A stretch of DNA of 64,000 bases from Streptomyces sp. WAC08241 (lineage in GTDB: Bacteria > Actinomycetota > Actinomycetes > Streptomycetales > Streptomycetaceae): positions 372,001-436,000 of the forward strand of contig CP042279.1 in assembly GCA_007858575.1 (NCBI GenBank), in the 5' to 3' direction. Below, in pieces: positions 1 through 13,047 of the stretch; positions within the stretch are counted from its first letter, which is position 1; each line of letters begins with the position of its first letter. The notes below the pieces were generated by a model. That model did no database searches. It worked only from the letters and a program-made list of their open reading frames with translations, and had not been told where the DNA came from. A program made the translations under genes and the position numbers.

Positions 1-873
1 CCATCACCGCCACCGCCGCCATGACGCAGCTCAGCATCACCGGGCCGCTCAGGCCGAGCCGCCCGGTGCCGTAGGCCAGGGCCCAGGTGGAGACCGCGTA
101 GAAGACGGCGTACCCGACCGCGAGGGCCCCCGCCGTCAGCAGCACGAGCCGCCAGTGGTCCCGGACGACCTCGGTCAGCGGCGCGCCCGCCCGCCGCCCG
201 GACGCGGACAGCTCCTCGAACTGCGGGGTCTCCGCGAGCGAGGAGCGCAGCAGCAGCCCGCCCGCCGCGAGCAGCCCCGCCGCCCAGAACGGCACCCGCC
301 AGCCCCAGGACCGGAACTCCGCGTCGCTCAGCCCGGCCGTGAGCCCCAGCATCGTCCCGTTCGCCAGGAGGAAGCCGACCGCCGGGCCGATCTGCGGAAG
401 CTCGCCCACAGCGCGCGCCGGTGTTCCGGGGCGTGCTCGGCGGTGAGCAGCACCGCCCCGCCCCACTCGCCGCCCAGGCCGAGCCCCTGGAGGAAGCGCA
501 GCAGGAGCAGCAGCGTGGGGCGGCGACGCCGAGCGTCGCGTACGTGGGGACGCAGCCGACCGCGACCGTGGCGCAGCCGGTCAGGAGCAGCGAGGCGAAG
601 AGGACGGGGCGCCGGCCGTACCGGTCGCCGACGTGGCCGAAGAGGACCGAGCCGAGCGGCCGGGCCACGAACCCGGCGGCGAAGGTGCCGAACGCGGCCA
701 GGGTCCCGGCGAGCGGGGAGAAGGACGGGAAGAAGAGCGGCCCCAGGACGAGGGCGGCGGCGGTCCCGTAGACGTAGAAGTCGAAGAACTCGACGGCGGT
801 GCCGACGAGCGAGGCGGCGGCGATCCGGCCCATCGAGGGCCGGGGAGGACGACGGAGAGTGACGGCGGTACAT
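1..873 (-). CDS. MFS metabolite:H+ symporter (MHS family), 3' end outside window, frameshifted
   Basis: Twelve-helix inner-membrane proton symporter of the metabolite:H+ symporter subfamily (relatives of ProP and ShiA). Read from the minus strand, the N-terminal part shows the family hallmark [20 protein letters not shown], then the MFS loop motif GDRYGRRP and a helix-breaking [11 protein letters not shown] segment. The C-terminus lies beyond base 1. Two single-base losses (near 840 and near 395) split the frame; putting one C back at each restores one protein. An ATG at 873 and one at 833 (directly before GRIAAAS) are both possible starts. The substrate cannot be told from sequence. Confidence 0.8.
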
Positions 874-963
874 GTCCCGCGATCTACCCGCCGGCCACCC
901 CGTCCACGGGGGCGTGCGGAAGCGCGCCGCTGGTGGCGCGCGCGCCCTCCGTCCGCCGTCGGA

Positions 964-1621
964 TCACCAGCCGCGCTCGCGCCACTCCGCGAGGGTGGGG
1001 GCGCTCGTCACCGAGCGTGGTGTCCCTGCCGTGGCCCGGGTAGACCCAGGACTCGTCCGGGAGGGCCTCGAAGAGCTTGGTCTCCACGTCGTGGAGCAGG
1101 CTCGCGAAGGCCTCCGGGTCCTTGTGGGTGTTGCCCACGCCGCCGGGGAAGAGGCAGTCGCCGGTGAAGACGTGCGGGTGGCCGTGCGGGTCGTCGTAGA
1201 CGAGGGCGATCGAGCCCGGGGTGTGGCCGACGAGCCGGCGCGCGGTCAGCTCGACCCGGCCCACCCGGATCGTGTCGCCGTCCTCCACGGGCACGTCGGT
1301 CGCGACCGGGATGCCCTCCGCGTCGTACGCGCCCGCGTAGGTGCGCGCTCTGGTCGCGGCGACCACCTCGGCCAGGGCCTGCCAGTGGTCGCCGTGCCGG
1401 TGGGTGGTGACGACGGCGGCGATGCCGTCGTCGCCGATCAGCGTGAGCAGGGTCCCGGCCTCGTTCGCCGCGTCGATCAGCACCTGCTCGCCGGTTGCCC
1501 GGCAGCGCAGCAGGTACGCGTTGTTGTCCATCGGACCGACCGCGACCTTCGAGATCATCAGGTCCGCCAGCTCGTGCACGTCCGCAGGGCCGCCGACCCT
1601 CACCACTCCGCTGTACGTCAT
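964..1621 (-). CDS. MBL-fold metallo-hydrolase (glyoxalase II-like)
   Basis: Cytosolic metallo-beta-lactamase-fold hydrolase, probably acting on a thioester or lactone. Metal ligands are visible in order: THRHGDHW (H74, H76, D78, H79), GHTPGS (H133), FTGDCLF (D155) and YPGHG (H197). The start is the ATG at 1621. The open frame continues to 884, but its last roughly 30 residues are basic and unlike the family. One shift after ERPH gives LAEWRERGW and a stop at 964, which is the usual family ending. The glyoxalase II label rests on the fold; the substrate is unknown and may be a mycothiol conjugate, as the next gene upstream is of a mycothiol-dependent family. Confidence 0.8.
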
Positions 1622-1630
1622 GCGCTCAGC

Positions 1631-2326
1631 CTATAGCGGGGGCAGTTCCGGGAGGCCGTCGCCGGAGAGGACGACGAGGCGGGCGCCCTTGTCGCCGCGC
1701 CCGGACAGCCAGCCGAGCAGTTCGGGGCCGGTGCCGGCGAGGACGACGGGGTCCCCCGTCGCCGCCGGTGCGCCAGTTCGGGCCCTCCTCGGGATCGAGC
1801 CGGAGGGTCACCGGGGGACCTCCGGGCGTCCCGACCAGCGGTCGGCGAGGAACTCGATCTCCCGCAGCACGAACTCCTCCGGCAGGTCCTCGAGCTCGTA
1901 GCCGGCGCCCAGGTCGACGTGGTGCAGGGCCACCTCCACCCAGCGGCGGAAGGGGACCCGGGCCGCGCTGTCGGTGACGCCGTTGCGCAGCTCGACCGTC
2001 CGGTTCCAGTCGGCGGGCCTCTCGCCCACGGCCCGCAGCCGGTCGGCGCTCTCGCGCACGTCGGCGAGCTGTACGTCGAGCGGGCGGTGGGCGTCGCGCT
2101 CGATGTCGGCCTCGCGGGTCGCGGCGTCCGCGTACATGGGGCGTCCTTCGAGGACGTTCACCAGGGCGTCGGCGTTGCGGGCGAGATGGGCGAGGACATG
2201 GCCGCGGGTCCAGCCCGGAAGCCGTGACGGCTCGGCCGTCGCGGCGTTGTCCCAGGAGGCGGCGGCGTCCAGGAGCCGATCGGTCGCCTCCCGCACGGAA
2301 ACAAGGTCACGCTCGTGGTCGATCAT
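1631..2326 (-). CDS. Maleylpyruvate isomerase family, mycothiol-dependent enzyme
   Basis: Protein of the DinB/MDMPI four-helix metalloenzyme family, whose members use mycothiol or bind a divalent metal. The N-terminal signature [20 protein letters not shown] and the later EVALHHVDL supply the conserved His/Glu ligands. The first open frame (ATG at 2326) stops at 1808 after EVPR. Adding one C gives [15 protein letters not shown], and a second correction near 1755 gives [18 protein letters not shown] and a stop at 1631. The whole protein is about 230 residues, normal for the family. It sits just upstream of the MBL hydrolase on the same strand and is divergent from uvrA. Confidence 0.8.
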
Positions 2327-2491
2327 GGCGCCGACCTTAGCGCCGACCGGGCCGGACCACTCGTTCGGGTGAAGCGGTCTCCGGAAGACCGGGAATCGAA
2401 TGTACGTGCTATACGCTCGATGGAAGCATCCGGCGTCCCCGGTTGTTGGTGTGTAGGCACATCCGCTCTCTCAAGAAAGGTGCGGACCGGC

Positions 2492-5566
<3,075 letters not shown>

Positions 5567-5580
5567 ACCCGGCCCGTCAC

Positions 5581-5610
5581 CCGGCAGGGCCCCGCCCGGG
5601 ACCCTGCCGG
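5581..5610 (+). terminator. Hairpin terminator after uvrA
   Basis: Perfect 9-bp inverted repeat (CCGGCAGGG / CCCTGCCGG) with a 12-base loop, 15 bases after the uvrA stop. There is no T-run, as is common for Streptomyces terminators. The rest of the 5567-5795 gap is GC-rich with no gene seen. Confidence 0.65.
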
Positions 5611-5795
5611 ACTGCCGCGCCCCCGCGCACGGACCCCCGCCGCCCCCGGCGCGGGTCCGCGCCGGGGCGGCGCCGTATCCGCACGTCCTCGTGCGCGTGG
5701 CCCCCGGGCCCCCGCGACGCCGGAGCGGGGCCGCCGGTATCGTCGGTTCGGTCACCGCTGGGGTGTCTCGTCCCCGATCTCACCGTGGAGCGCTC

Positions 5796-6228
5796 ATGTC
5801 CGGCCAGTCCAGCCGTCGCACCGTACTGAAAGGCGCCGCCCTCGCCGGTGCCGCCGGGCTGGGGTCGCCGCCTGCTCCACCGAGTCCAAGCTCGGCCACG
5901 CCGAGGTCCCGACCCCGACCGCCCCGGTCCCCTCGGCGCCCCGGACGAGGTCCCCGTCGGCGGCTCCAAGCTCTACCGCGAGCAGCGCCTCGTCGTGAGC
6001 TGCCCCGCCAAGGGCAGTACAAGGCCTTCAGCGCCCAGTGCACCCACGCCGGCTGCGTCCTCGACAAGGTCGAGGAGAACGAGGGCAACTGCCCCTGCCA
6101 CGGCAGCCGCTTCGACGTGACGACCGGCAAGGCGCTCCGGGGCCCGGCCACCGTCCCGCTCCCCGAGGTCCCGATCCGCGTCGAGGCCGGCCGGCTCGTC
6201 GCCGGACCCGAGACCGCCGGGGCCCTAA
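5796..6228 (+). CDS. Tat-exported Rieske [2Fe-2S] lipoprotein-like protein; frameshifted
   Basis: Small extracytoplasmic Rieske iron-sulfur protein. The start ATG at 5796 gives [18 protein letters not shown], a twin-arginine signal. After restoring one G, it is followed by GVAACS, a lipobox-like cleavage site. The cluster ligands are CTHAGC and CPCHGSRFD, the two-Cys two-His Rieske signature. Single-base losses near 5866 and 6014 and at the end (6225) split it; the corrected stop is the TAA at 6226. About 145 residues. The electron partner is unknown. It stands alone between uvrA and a minus-strand regulator, so the context says little. Confidence 0.8.
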
Positions 6229-6265
6229 GGTCTGAGGGCCCGGCTCCCCGGAGGACCCCGGCCCC

Positions 6266-7192
6266 TCAGGACCAGTCCCAGTCGATCCCCAGGATCCCCG
6301 GGCGCACCCCCTGCTCCAGCAGGTGCACCGTGCGGTGCCGGCCGGTCAGGGTCAGCTCCGCGCGACGCCGCGCGGCGCCCCCGCCGAGACCTGCGCGAAC
6401 CTCCGGCACCGCACCGGAAGCGCCGCCTCGTCGAAGCGCACCTGGAGCACGTACTGCCCGCCCGCGAAGCTGAACCCGCGCACGTACTCCCCGCTCGCCC
6501 CCGCCGTACCGTCCTCGAAGCCGTACGAGAAGAGGTACGTGTCCCCGGCCCGCAGCCGCGCGTCGAAGAGCAGCTCCGCGACCAGCACCCCCGTCCCGGC
6601 GTGCCACCGCACCCGCCCGGTCCGGCAGTTCTCCACCGCCCGCACCACCACCCGCGACGGGTCGCAGCCCGGATCCCCGTGGTGGATGGCCAGATAGCGG
6701 TCCACCCCGTCCCGGTGCGCCCGCACCACGTGCTGGGACTCGCGCCCCACCAGCTCCCGCCCCGCCCCGATCCGCACCCGCTCGTGGTGCCCCACCGTGT
6801 GGAGCCCCCGTCCGTCGGGCACTCCATCTCCGCGAGCAGCCCCTCGACCGAGCCGGACGCCTCCACCAGCGAGCGGTACGGGCGGCCCGCCGGGCGCTCC
6901 GCCTCGGACCGGGCGGCCGTGTCCTCCGAGAGCAGCCGCAGCAGTGAGTTCCCCGGGAGCCGGAGGACCTCCTCCAGGGCCCGGACGGCCTTCAGGGACT
7001 CCGGCCGCTGCGGGCGGCGGGCCCCTGCTGCCAGTAGCTCAGGCTCGTCACCCCGACCCGGACGCCCCGGTGCGCCAGATGGTGCTGAACCCGCTGGAGC
7101 GGCAGCCCGCGCACGGCGAGCGCGGTGCGCAGCGCCAGGTGGAAGGGACCGGTGTGCAGCAACTGCGCAAGATCGGCCTCGGTGTGGCTCAC
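6266..7192 (-). CDS. XRE-like helix-turn-helix transcriptional regulator; frameshifted
   Basis: About 310-residue DNA-binding protein with an N-terminal HTH region ([20 protein letters not shown]... [10 protein letters not shown]) and a larger C-terminal domain ([20 protein letters not shown], then [20 protein letters not shown]). From memory, proteins of this layout are annotated as XRE-family regulators in Streptomyces. I chose the GTG at 7192 because GAGGAG lies just upstream; the frame is open to a GTG at 7216. Frameshifts near 7015, 6820 and 6360 were bridged to reach the stop at 6266 ([10 protein letters not shown]). It is divergent from the protease pair at 7417-8916, with a palindrome just outside its start. 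Confidence 0.65.
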
Positions 7193-7204
7193 GAGGACTC
7201 CTCG

Positions 7205-7300
7205 GTGAACGTTCACGGTGGGGAGCGGACCGTCGCACCGCCGGGGACGGGCGGGCAGGTGGGCCGGGGCGTCCGTTCACACCCGGGCCACACCGTTCAC
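7205..7300. promoter_or_regulatory. GTTCAC repeat cluster between regulator and protease
   Basis: A perfect 12-base palindrome GTGAACGTTCAC at 7205-7216 lies 12 bases outside the chosen GTG start of the minus-strand regulator. Two further GTTCAC half-sites at 7275 and 7295 are exactly 20 bases apart, on the way to the plus-strand protease. This is the pattern of an operator set used by the adjacent HTH protein on the divergent promoters; the binding is inferred. Confidence 0.45.
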
Positions 7301-7416
7301 AGTCCGATGTCATCCCGCATTGAAGCGTGTTGACCCGGACCGGACAACGGCAGATGCTCCTGACCAGCGTCCGGACGCGCTCCTCCACACCCCCACCCCC
7401 ACCCGGGAGGAACGCG

Positions 7417-8003
7417 ATGCGCAGAAGAAAGCTGAACCTCGCGGCGCTCGCCGCGGCCGCCCTCTTCCTCGTCCCCACCACCTCGGCGTCCGCCGCGCCG
7501 GCCGGTGAGGACGCCTCCGCCCTCGCCGCCAAGCGGCTGGACATCACGATGCAGGCCCAGCAGAAGACCAACTGGTGCTGGGCGGCGGCCGGCAACACCA
7601 TCGCCACCTGGTTCGGCCGCTCCTACAGCCAGAACCAGTTCTGCAACGCCGCCTTCAACCGGCAGCAGGGCTACGACTGCCCCAACAACCAGGCCACCCT
7701 CGGCAACGTCCAGACCGGACTGAGCTGGGCCGGCGTCCGCCCCGGCTCGTACGTGACCGGCTGGCTGCGCTACCCCACCGTGCAGACCGAGATCAACGCC
7801 GACCGGCCGATCGAGACCCGCATCCAGTGGTCCAGCGGCGGCGGGCACATGCACGTGCTCTACGGCTACGACGACGCGAGCAGTTGGGTCTACTGGGGCG
7901 ACCCTGGCCCTCCAGCGACCGCTACAACTGGGCCTCGCACTCCTGGTACGTCGACAACAGCTCCTTCTCCTGGACCCACTCGCTCTACCGGATCGGGGCG
8001 TGA
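7417..8003 (+). CDS. Secreted papain-like cysteine protease (C39/C70-like)
   Basis: Exported cysteine peptidase of about 196 residues. The ATG at 7417 follows GGGAGGAA and begins a Sec signal peptide (MRRRKLNLAALAAAALFLV, then TSASAAPA). The catalytic Cys is in KTNWCWAAAGN, His in GGGHMHVLYGYD and a following acidic residue in VYWGDPWP; this resembles papain-like peptidases of the AvrRpt2/C39-like group. Several further Cys residues (QNQFCNAAF, GYDCPNN) could form disulfides outside the cell. One base is lost near 7908. It ends in a GTGA overlap with the next gene, so the two are probably translated together. Confidence 0.8.
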
Positions 8004-8916
8004 CCACCGTGATCACCGCGACCACGACACGCGCGCGTGCCACCGCCGCCGGGCTCCTGACCGCCGCGGCCCTCGCCGCCCTCGGCACCCTCCCGGCCGC
8101 CGCCGCCGAGAGCCTGCCGTCCGCCGCCACCCCCGAGCGGGCCGCCTCCGCGCCGGGGACCCTGGACACCCTGTCCCGGTTCTTCGCCAGCGACGGCGCC
8201 GGGGCCGGGGCCGCTCGCACGGCGGGCGCCCCGGACGCCGGGGCGCCCCGCGCGTCGAGGGCTCCTCCGTCCCGGTCCGGATCCTCTCCCCGGACTTCGT
8301 CGCCGGGAAGGCCGGGGCCCCGGTCGCCCGCGTCGAGTTCCGCGCCAGCCGGGCCGTCGCCCCGGACGGGCGGAAGGCCTCCCTGTGGACGGTCGAGGGC
8401 GCGGACGGCTGGCAGGTGGTGAACATCGCCACCGGCGACGACGAGATCCGGTACGCGGAGCAGGGCGGGCGCCTGCTGCCCGGCGGGCTCGTCTTCCGCG
8501 AGCCGCAGATCGACGCCTGGTACGTCCAGAAGGGCGCGAAGGTGCTCCCGCTGGACGAGGACGCGGTGCGGGCCGTCGGGAAGAACGGCACGAGCCTCGC
8601 CGCCTACCGGGAGCGGGTCGCCCGGGCGTACGGCGACAAGCTCCCCGGCTCCGCCTACGCGAAGAAGGGCGCGGCGGGCGGGTACGGGCCTCAAAGGGCC
8701 ACCGCACAGGAGGCCACCGCACAGGCGGCCCCGGCGCGGGAAGCCGTGGCGGCACAGGCGGCTCCCGCGCCGCAGGCCGCCCCGGCGCCCCGCACGGACG
8801 CCTCCGGGGCCTCCGCCGCCACCGCGGCCGGCGTCGGCGCCTCCCTGGCCCTCGCCCTGACGGCCGCGACCGCGATACGCCGCCGCCGGGCGGCCGGAAG
8901 CGACCCGACGGCCTGA
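8000..8916 (+). CDS. Secreted, C-terminally membrane-anchored protein of unknown function, coupled to the protease
   Basis: I do not recognise this family. The GTG at 8000 overlaps the protease stop. An N-terminal signal ([21 protein letters not shown]) is followed by a spacer and a folded-looking middle ([18 protein letters not shown], then [20 protein letters not shown], then [19 protein letters not shown]). A roughly 60-residue Ala/Pro/Gln-rich stalk follows, and the protein ends in one hydrophobic helix ([16 protein letters not shown]) and [13 protein letters not shown]. This is a surface-anchored layout without a clear LPxTG or LAxTG motif. One frameshift lies near 8255. It could be a substrate, scaffold or regulator of the protease; that is inference from the coupling. 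Confidence 0.65.
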
Positions 8917-8930
8917 CCCGGCCCCTGCGA

Positions 8931-8970
8931 GCCCCGTGCGGACGGGTCCCCACCCCGTCCGCACCGGGGC
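8931..8970 (+). terminator. Strong hairpin terminator after the protease pair
   Basis: Inverted repeat of about 16 bp (GCCCCGTGCGGACGGG pairing with CCCGTCCGCAC-CGGGGC, one bulge) with a 7-base loop, directly downstream of the TGA at 8916 and before uvrC. Confidence 0.7.
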
Positions 8971-9026
8971 CGGGCGCACCCGTGCGTCCGGTCGGAGTGT
9001 CGGTCCCCGCCAGTAGGGTGGGGACC

Positions 9027-11124
9027 ATGGCAGACCCCTCCAGCTACCGCCCCAAGCCGGGTCAGATCCCCGACTCCCCGGGGGTCTACAAGTTCCGCGA
9101 CGAGCACCGCCGGGTGATCTACGTGGGCAAGGCGAAGTCCCTGCGCCAGCGCCTCGCCAACTACTTCCAGCCGCTCACGAGCCTGCACCCGCGCACGGCC
9201 ACCATGGTGACCACGGCCGCCTCCGTGGAGTGGACCGTCGTGTCCACCGAGGTCGAGGCGCTCCAGTTGGAGTACTCCTGGATCAAGGAGTTCGACCCCC
9301 GGTTCAACGTCAAGTACCGGGACGACAAGAGCTACCCGTACCTCGCGGTGACCATGAACGAGGAGTTCCCCGCGTCCAGGTCATGCGCGGCCAGAAGAAG
9401 AAGGGCGTGCGCTACTTCGGGCCGTACGCGCACGCGTGGGCGATCCGCGAGACCGTCGACCTCATGCTGCGGGTCTTCCCCGTCCGCACCTGCTCGGCCG
9501 GCGTCTTCCGGAACGCCGCCTCGGCCGGCCGGCCCTGCCTCCTCGGCTACATCGGCAAGTGCTCGGCGCCCTGCGTCGGCCGGGTCAGCCCCGAGGAGCA
9601 CCGCGAACTGGCCGAGGAGTTCAGCGACTTCATGGCCGGCCGCACCGGCACGTACATCCGTCGTCTGGAGAAGCAGATGACGATCGCGGCCGAGGACATG
9701 GAGTACGAGAAGGCCGCCCGGCTCCGCGACGACATCGCCGCCCTGCGCCGGGCCATGGAGAAGAACGCGGTCGTCCTCGCCGACGCCACCGACGCCGACC
9801 TCATCGCCCTCGCCGAGGACGAGCTGGAGGCCGCCGTCCAGATCTTCCACGTGCGCGGCGGACGCGTCCGCGGCCAGCGCGGCTGGGTCACCGACAAGGT
9901 CGAGGCCGTCGACACCGCCGGACTCGTCGAGCACGCCCTCCAGCAGTTGTACGGCGAGGAGAGCGGCGAGGCGGTCCCCAAGGAGGTCCTGGTCCCGGCG
10001 CTCCCCGAGGACGCCGAGGCCGTCTCCGCCTGGCTCTCCGGCCGCCGCGGCTCCTCGTCTCGCTGCGCGTGCCCCAGCGCGGCGACAAGAAGGCCCTGAT
10101 GGAGACCGTCGCGCGCAACGCCCAGCAGGCCCTCGTGCTCCACAAGACCAAGCGGGCCAGCGACCTCACCACCCGCTCCCGGGCCCTGGAGGAGATCGCC
10201 GAGGCCCTGGACCTGGACTCGGCGCCGCTGCGGATCGAGTGCTTCGACATCTCGCACCTCCAGGGCGAGGACGTCGTGGCCTCCATGGTCGTCTTCGAGG
10301 ACGGACTGCCCCGCAAGAGCGAGTACCGCCGCTTCCAGATCAAGGGCTTCGAGGGCCAGGACGACGTCCGCTCCATGCACGAGGTGATCGGCCGCCGCTT
10401 CAAGCGCTACCTCGCCGAGAAGGAGAGGACGGGGAGTGGGGGACGGCGAGGTCCCGGCCGAGGACCCCGAGGACGACGGGCGGCCCAAGCGGTTCGCGTA
10501 CCCGCCGCAGCTCGTCGTGGTCGACGGCGGACAGCCCCAGGTCGCCGCCGCGCAGCGCGCCCTGGACGAACTCGGCATCGACGACATCGCGGTCTGCGGC
10601 CTCGCCAAGCGCCTGGAGGAGGTCTGGCTGCCCGGCGACGACGACCCGGTGGTGCTGCCCCGCTCCAGCGAAGGCCTGTACCTTCTCCAGCGGGTGCGTG
10701 ACACGGCTCACGACTTCGCCATCCGCTACCAGCGGTCCAAGCGGACGAAACGCCTCAGGACCGGGCCCTCGACGCCGTCCCCGGCCTCGGGGAGACCCGG
10801 AAGCAGGCCCTGATCAAGCATTTCGGCTCGGTGAAACGACTCCGGCAGGCGACAATCGAGCAGATCTGCGAGGTCCCCGGCATGGGCCGGAAGACCGCGG
10901 AGGCGGTCGCCGTGGCCCTGGCCCAGGCGGCTCTGCCGCCCCGCCGTCAACACGGCGACGGGGGAGATCATGGAGGACGACGCGGTTCCCGCCCCGGCGG
11001 CCCTGGTCGCCCCGCCGTCAACACGGCGACGGGCGAGATCATGGAGGACGACGCGGACGGCACGGCACGGCCGCGCGCGCACGGCACGACGAGCACCACC
11101 GAGAAGACGGAGCAGGACACGTGA
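9027..11124 (+). CDS. uvrC: Excinuclease ABC subunit C (UvrC); frameshifted
   Basis: Dual-incision nuclease of nucleotide excision repair, about 700 residues. The ATG at 9027 starts [16 protein letters not shown]. Domains in order: GIY-YIG nuclease ([21 protein letters not shown]), Cys-rich linker ([19 protein letters not shown]), UVR motif ([16 protein letters not shown]), RNase H-like C-nuclease ([33 protein letters not shown]) and a terminal helix-hairpin-helix ([18 protein letters not shown]). At least five indels break the frame (near 9375, 10050, 10432, 10757 and in the tail). The tail carries a duplicated 24-residue segment. It ends at 11124 in a GTGA overlap with rapZ. Confidence 0.95.
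10938..11057 (+). repeat. Duplicated segment encoding the UvrC C-terminal tail
   Basis: Two nearly identical stretches (start near 10941 and 11012, about 46 bases each, one mismatch) encode [15 protein letters not shown] twice. Allowing one lost base, the period is 72 bases, or 24 codons, so the duplication is in frame. Confidence 0.8.
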
Positions 11125-12029
11125 GTACGGGCACCAAGGAGATCCCCGGCGACAACGGCGCCGAGGCGGCCATTCCCGAGCTGGTGATCATCTCCGGCAT
11201 GTCCGGGGCCGGCCGGTCCACCGCGGCGAAGTGTCTGGAGGACCTCGGCTGGTTCGTCGTGGACAACCTGCCGCCCGCGCTGATCCCCACCATGGTGGAG
11301 CTCGGCGCCCGCTCCCAGGGCAACGTCGCCCGGATCGCCGTCGTCGTGGACGTCCGCGGCCGGCAGTTCTTCGACAACCTGCGGGAGTCCCTCGCCGACC
11401 TCGACGCCAAGCAGGTCACCCGCCGGATCGTCTTCCTGGAGTCCTCCGACGAGGCCCTCGTCCGGCGCTTCGAGTCGGTCCGCAGGCCCCACCCGCTCCA
11501 GGGCGACGGCCGCATCACCGACGGCATCGCCGCCGAGCGCGACCTGCTGCGCGAGCTGCGCGGCGACGCCGACCTCGTCATCGACACCTCCAGCCTCAAC
11601 GTCCACGAACTGCGCGCCAAGATGGACGCCCAGTTCGCCGGCGACGAGGAGCCCGAGCTGCGGGCCACCGTGATGTCCTTCGGCTTCAAGTACGGCCTGC
11701 CCGTCGACGCCGACCTCGTCGTGGACATGCGCTTCCTGCCGAACCCGCACTGGGTCCCCGAGCTGCGCCCCTTCACCGGCCTCAACGAGGAGGTGTCGAA
11801 CTACGTCTACAACCAGCCCGGCGCCAAGGAGTTCCTGGACCGCTACACGGAGCTCCTCCAGTTGATCGCCGCGGGCTACCGCCGCGAGGGCAAGCGGTAC
11901 GTGACGATCGCCGTCGGCTGCACGGGCGGCAAGCACCGCTCGGTGGCCACCGCCGAGCGCCTCGCCGCCCGCCTCGCCTCCGAAGGGGTCGAGACCGTCG
12001 TCGTGCACCGGGACATGGGGCGCGAGTGA
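11121..12029 (+). CDS. rapZ: RNase adapter protein RapZ / YvcJ-type P-loop protein
   Basis: Intact P-loop protein of 302 residues. In enterobacteria RapZ directs RNase E decay of the sRNA GlmZ; in Gram-positives the homologue YvcJ binds nucleotides and its RNA partner is unclear. The P-loop reads GMSGAGRST, with Arg where most have Lys. Other conserved blocks are [49 protein letters not shown] and the basic [13 protein letters not shown]. It starts at the GTG at 11121 overlapping the uvrC stop and ends at 12029 overlapping the yvcK start. It is one of the few long genes here without an indel. Confidence 0.95.
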   Translation: MSTGTKEIPGDNGAEAAIPELVIISGMSGAGRSTAAKCLEDLGWFVVDNLPPALIPTMVELGARSQGNVARIAVVVDVRGRQFFDNLRESLADLDAKQVTRRIVFLESSDEALVRRFESVRRPHPLQGDGRITDGIAAERDLLRELRGDADLVIDTSSLNVHELRAKMDAQFAGDEEPELRATVMSFGFKYGLPVDADLVVDMRFLPNPHWVPELRPFTGLNEEVSNYVYNQPGAKEFLDRYTELLQLIAAGYRREGKRYVTIAVGCTGGKHRSVATAERLAARLASEGVETVVVHRDMGRE

Positions 12030-13047
12030 AGCCGTACCGCCGGCGTGCCTCCACCCTCACGGTGCGGCGCACGCTCCGCAGACGCGGCGCCCAGCCCAAG
12101 GTCGTCGCCCTCGGCGGGGCATGGGCCTCTCGGCCTCCCTCGCCGCGCTCCGCCGGATCACCGGCGACCTCACCGCCGTCGTCACCGTCGCCGACGACGG
12201 CGGCTCCAGCGGCCGGCTCCGCGAGGAGCTCGGCGTGCTGCCCCCGGCGACCTGCGCAAGGCGCTCGCGGCGCTCTGCGGCGACGACGACTGGGGCCAGA
12301 CCTGGGCCCGGGTCATCCAGCACCGCTTCCAGTCCAAGGGCGAGATCAACGGGCACGCCGTCGGCAACCTGCTGATCGTCGCCCTCTGGGAGCAGCTCGG
12401 CGACCCCGTGCAGGCCCTGGACCTGGTCGGCCTGCTGCTCGGCGCCCAGGGCCGGTGCTGCCCATGTCCGCCGTGCCCCTGGAGCTCCAGGCCCTGGTCA
12501 AGGGCCACGACCCGGAGCGCCCGGATGACGTGGACACCGTGGCCGGCCAGGCCACCGTGGCGCTTCACCCCCGGCGAGGTGCAGTCCGTGCACCTCGTGC
12601 CGAACGACCCGCCGGCCGTCCCCGAGGCGGTCGCCGCCGTCCTGGACGCCGACTGGGTCGTCCTGGGCCCCGGCTCCTGGTTCTCCTCGGTGATCCCGCA
12701 CCTCCTGGTCCCCGAGCTCCTCGACGCGCTGGCCGAGACCAAGGCCCGGAAGGTGCTCTCCTGAACCTCGCGCCGCAGCCCGGAGAAACCGACGGCTTCT
12801 CCCCGCAGCGTCATTTGAGGTTTTGGGGCGACACGCCCCTAAACTCGCCCTGGACGTGGTGCTGGCCGACGAGGCCGCCGTGCCCGACCGCGACTCCCTC
12901 GCCGACGCCGCCAAGCGGTTCGGCGCCGCGGTCGAGCTGGCGCCGGTCGCCCGGCCCGACGGCTCCGCGAAGCACGACCCGGAGCTGCTGGCCGCCGCGT
13001 ACGACCGTATTTTTCGGATGCATGGAAGGATCGGCCCATGGCGATGA
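12026..13047 (+). CDS. yvcK: Gluconeogenesis factor YvcK (CofD-like); frameshifted
   Basis: CofD-family protein of about 340 residues. YvcK proteins bind UDP-sugars and affect carbon use and cell-wall homeostasis in Bacillus and Mycobacterium. The start is a GTG at 12026. Landmarks: [61 protein letters not shown] and a C-terminal [12 protein letters not shown]. At least six indels were bridged (near 12118, 12243, 12460, 12565, 12762, 12822), including one probable extra T near 12563. The stop at 13047 overlaps the whiA start, so rapZ-yvcK-whiA are translationally coupled. Confidence 0.93.

Noticed and set aside
884-963. C-terminal 30 residues of the open MBL-hydrolase frame
   Set aside because: Arg-rich and unlike the family; a shift gives the usual ending at 964.
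2327-2491. LexA/SOS box for uvrA
   Set aside because: I looked for a GAAC-N4-GTTC type palindrome and found only CGAATGTACGTGCT, which is not close enough.
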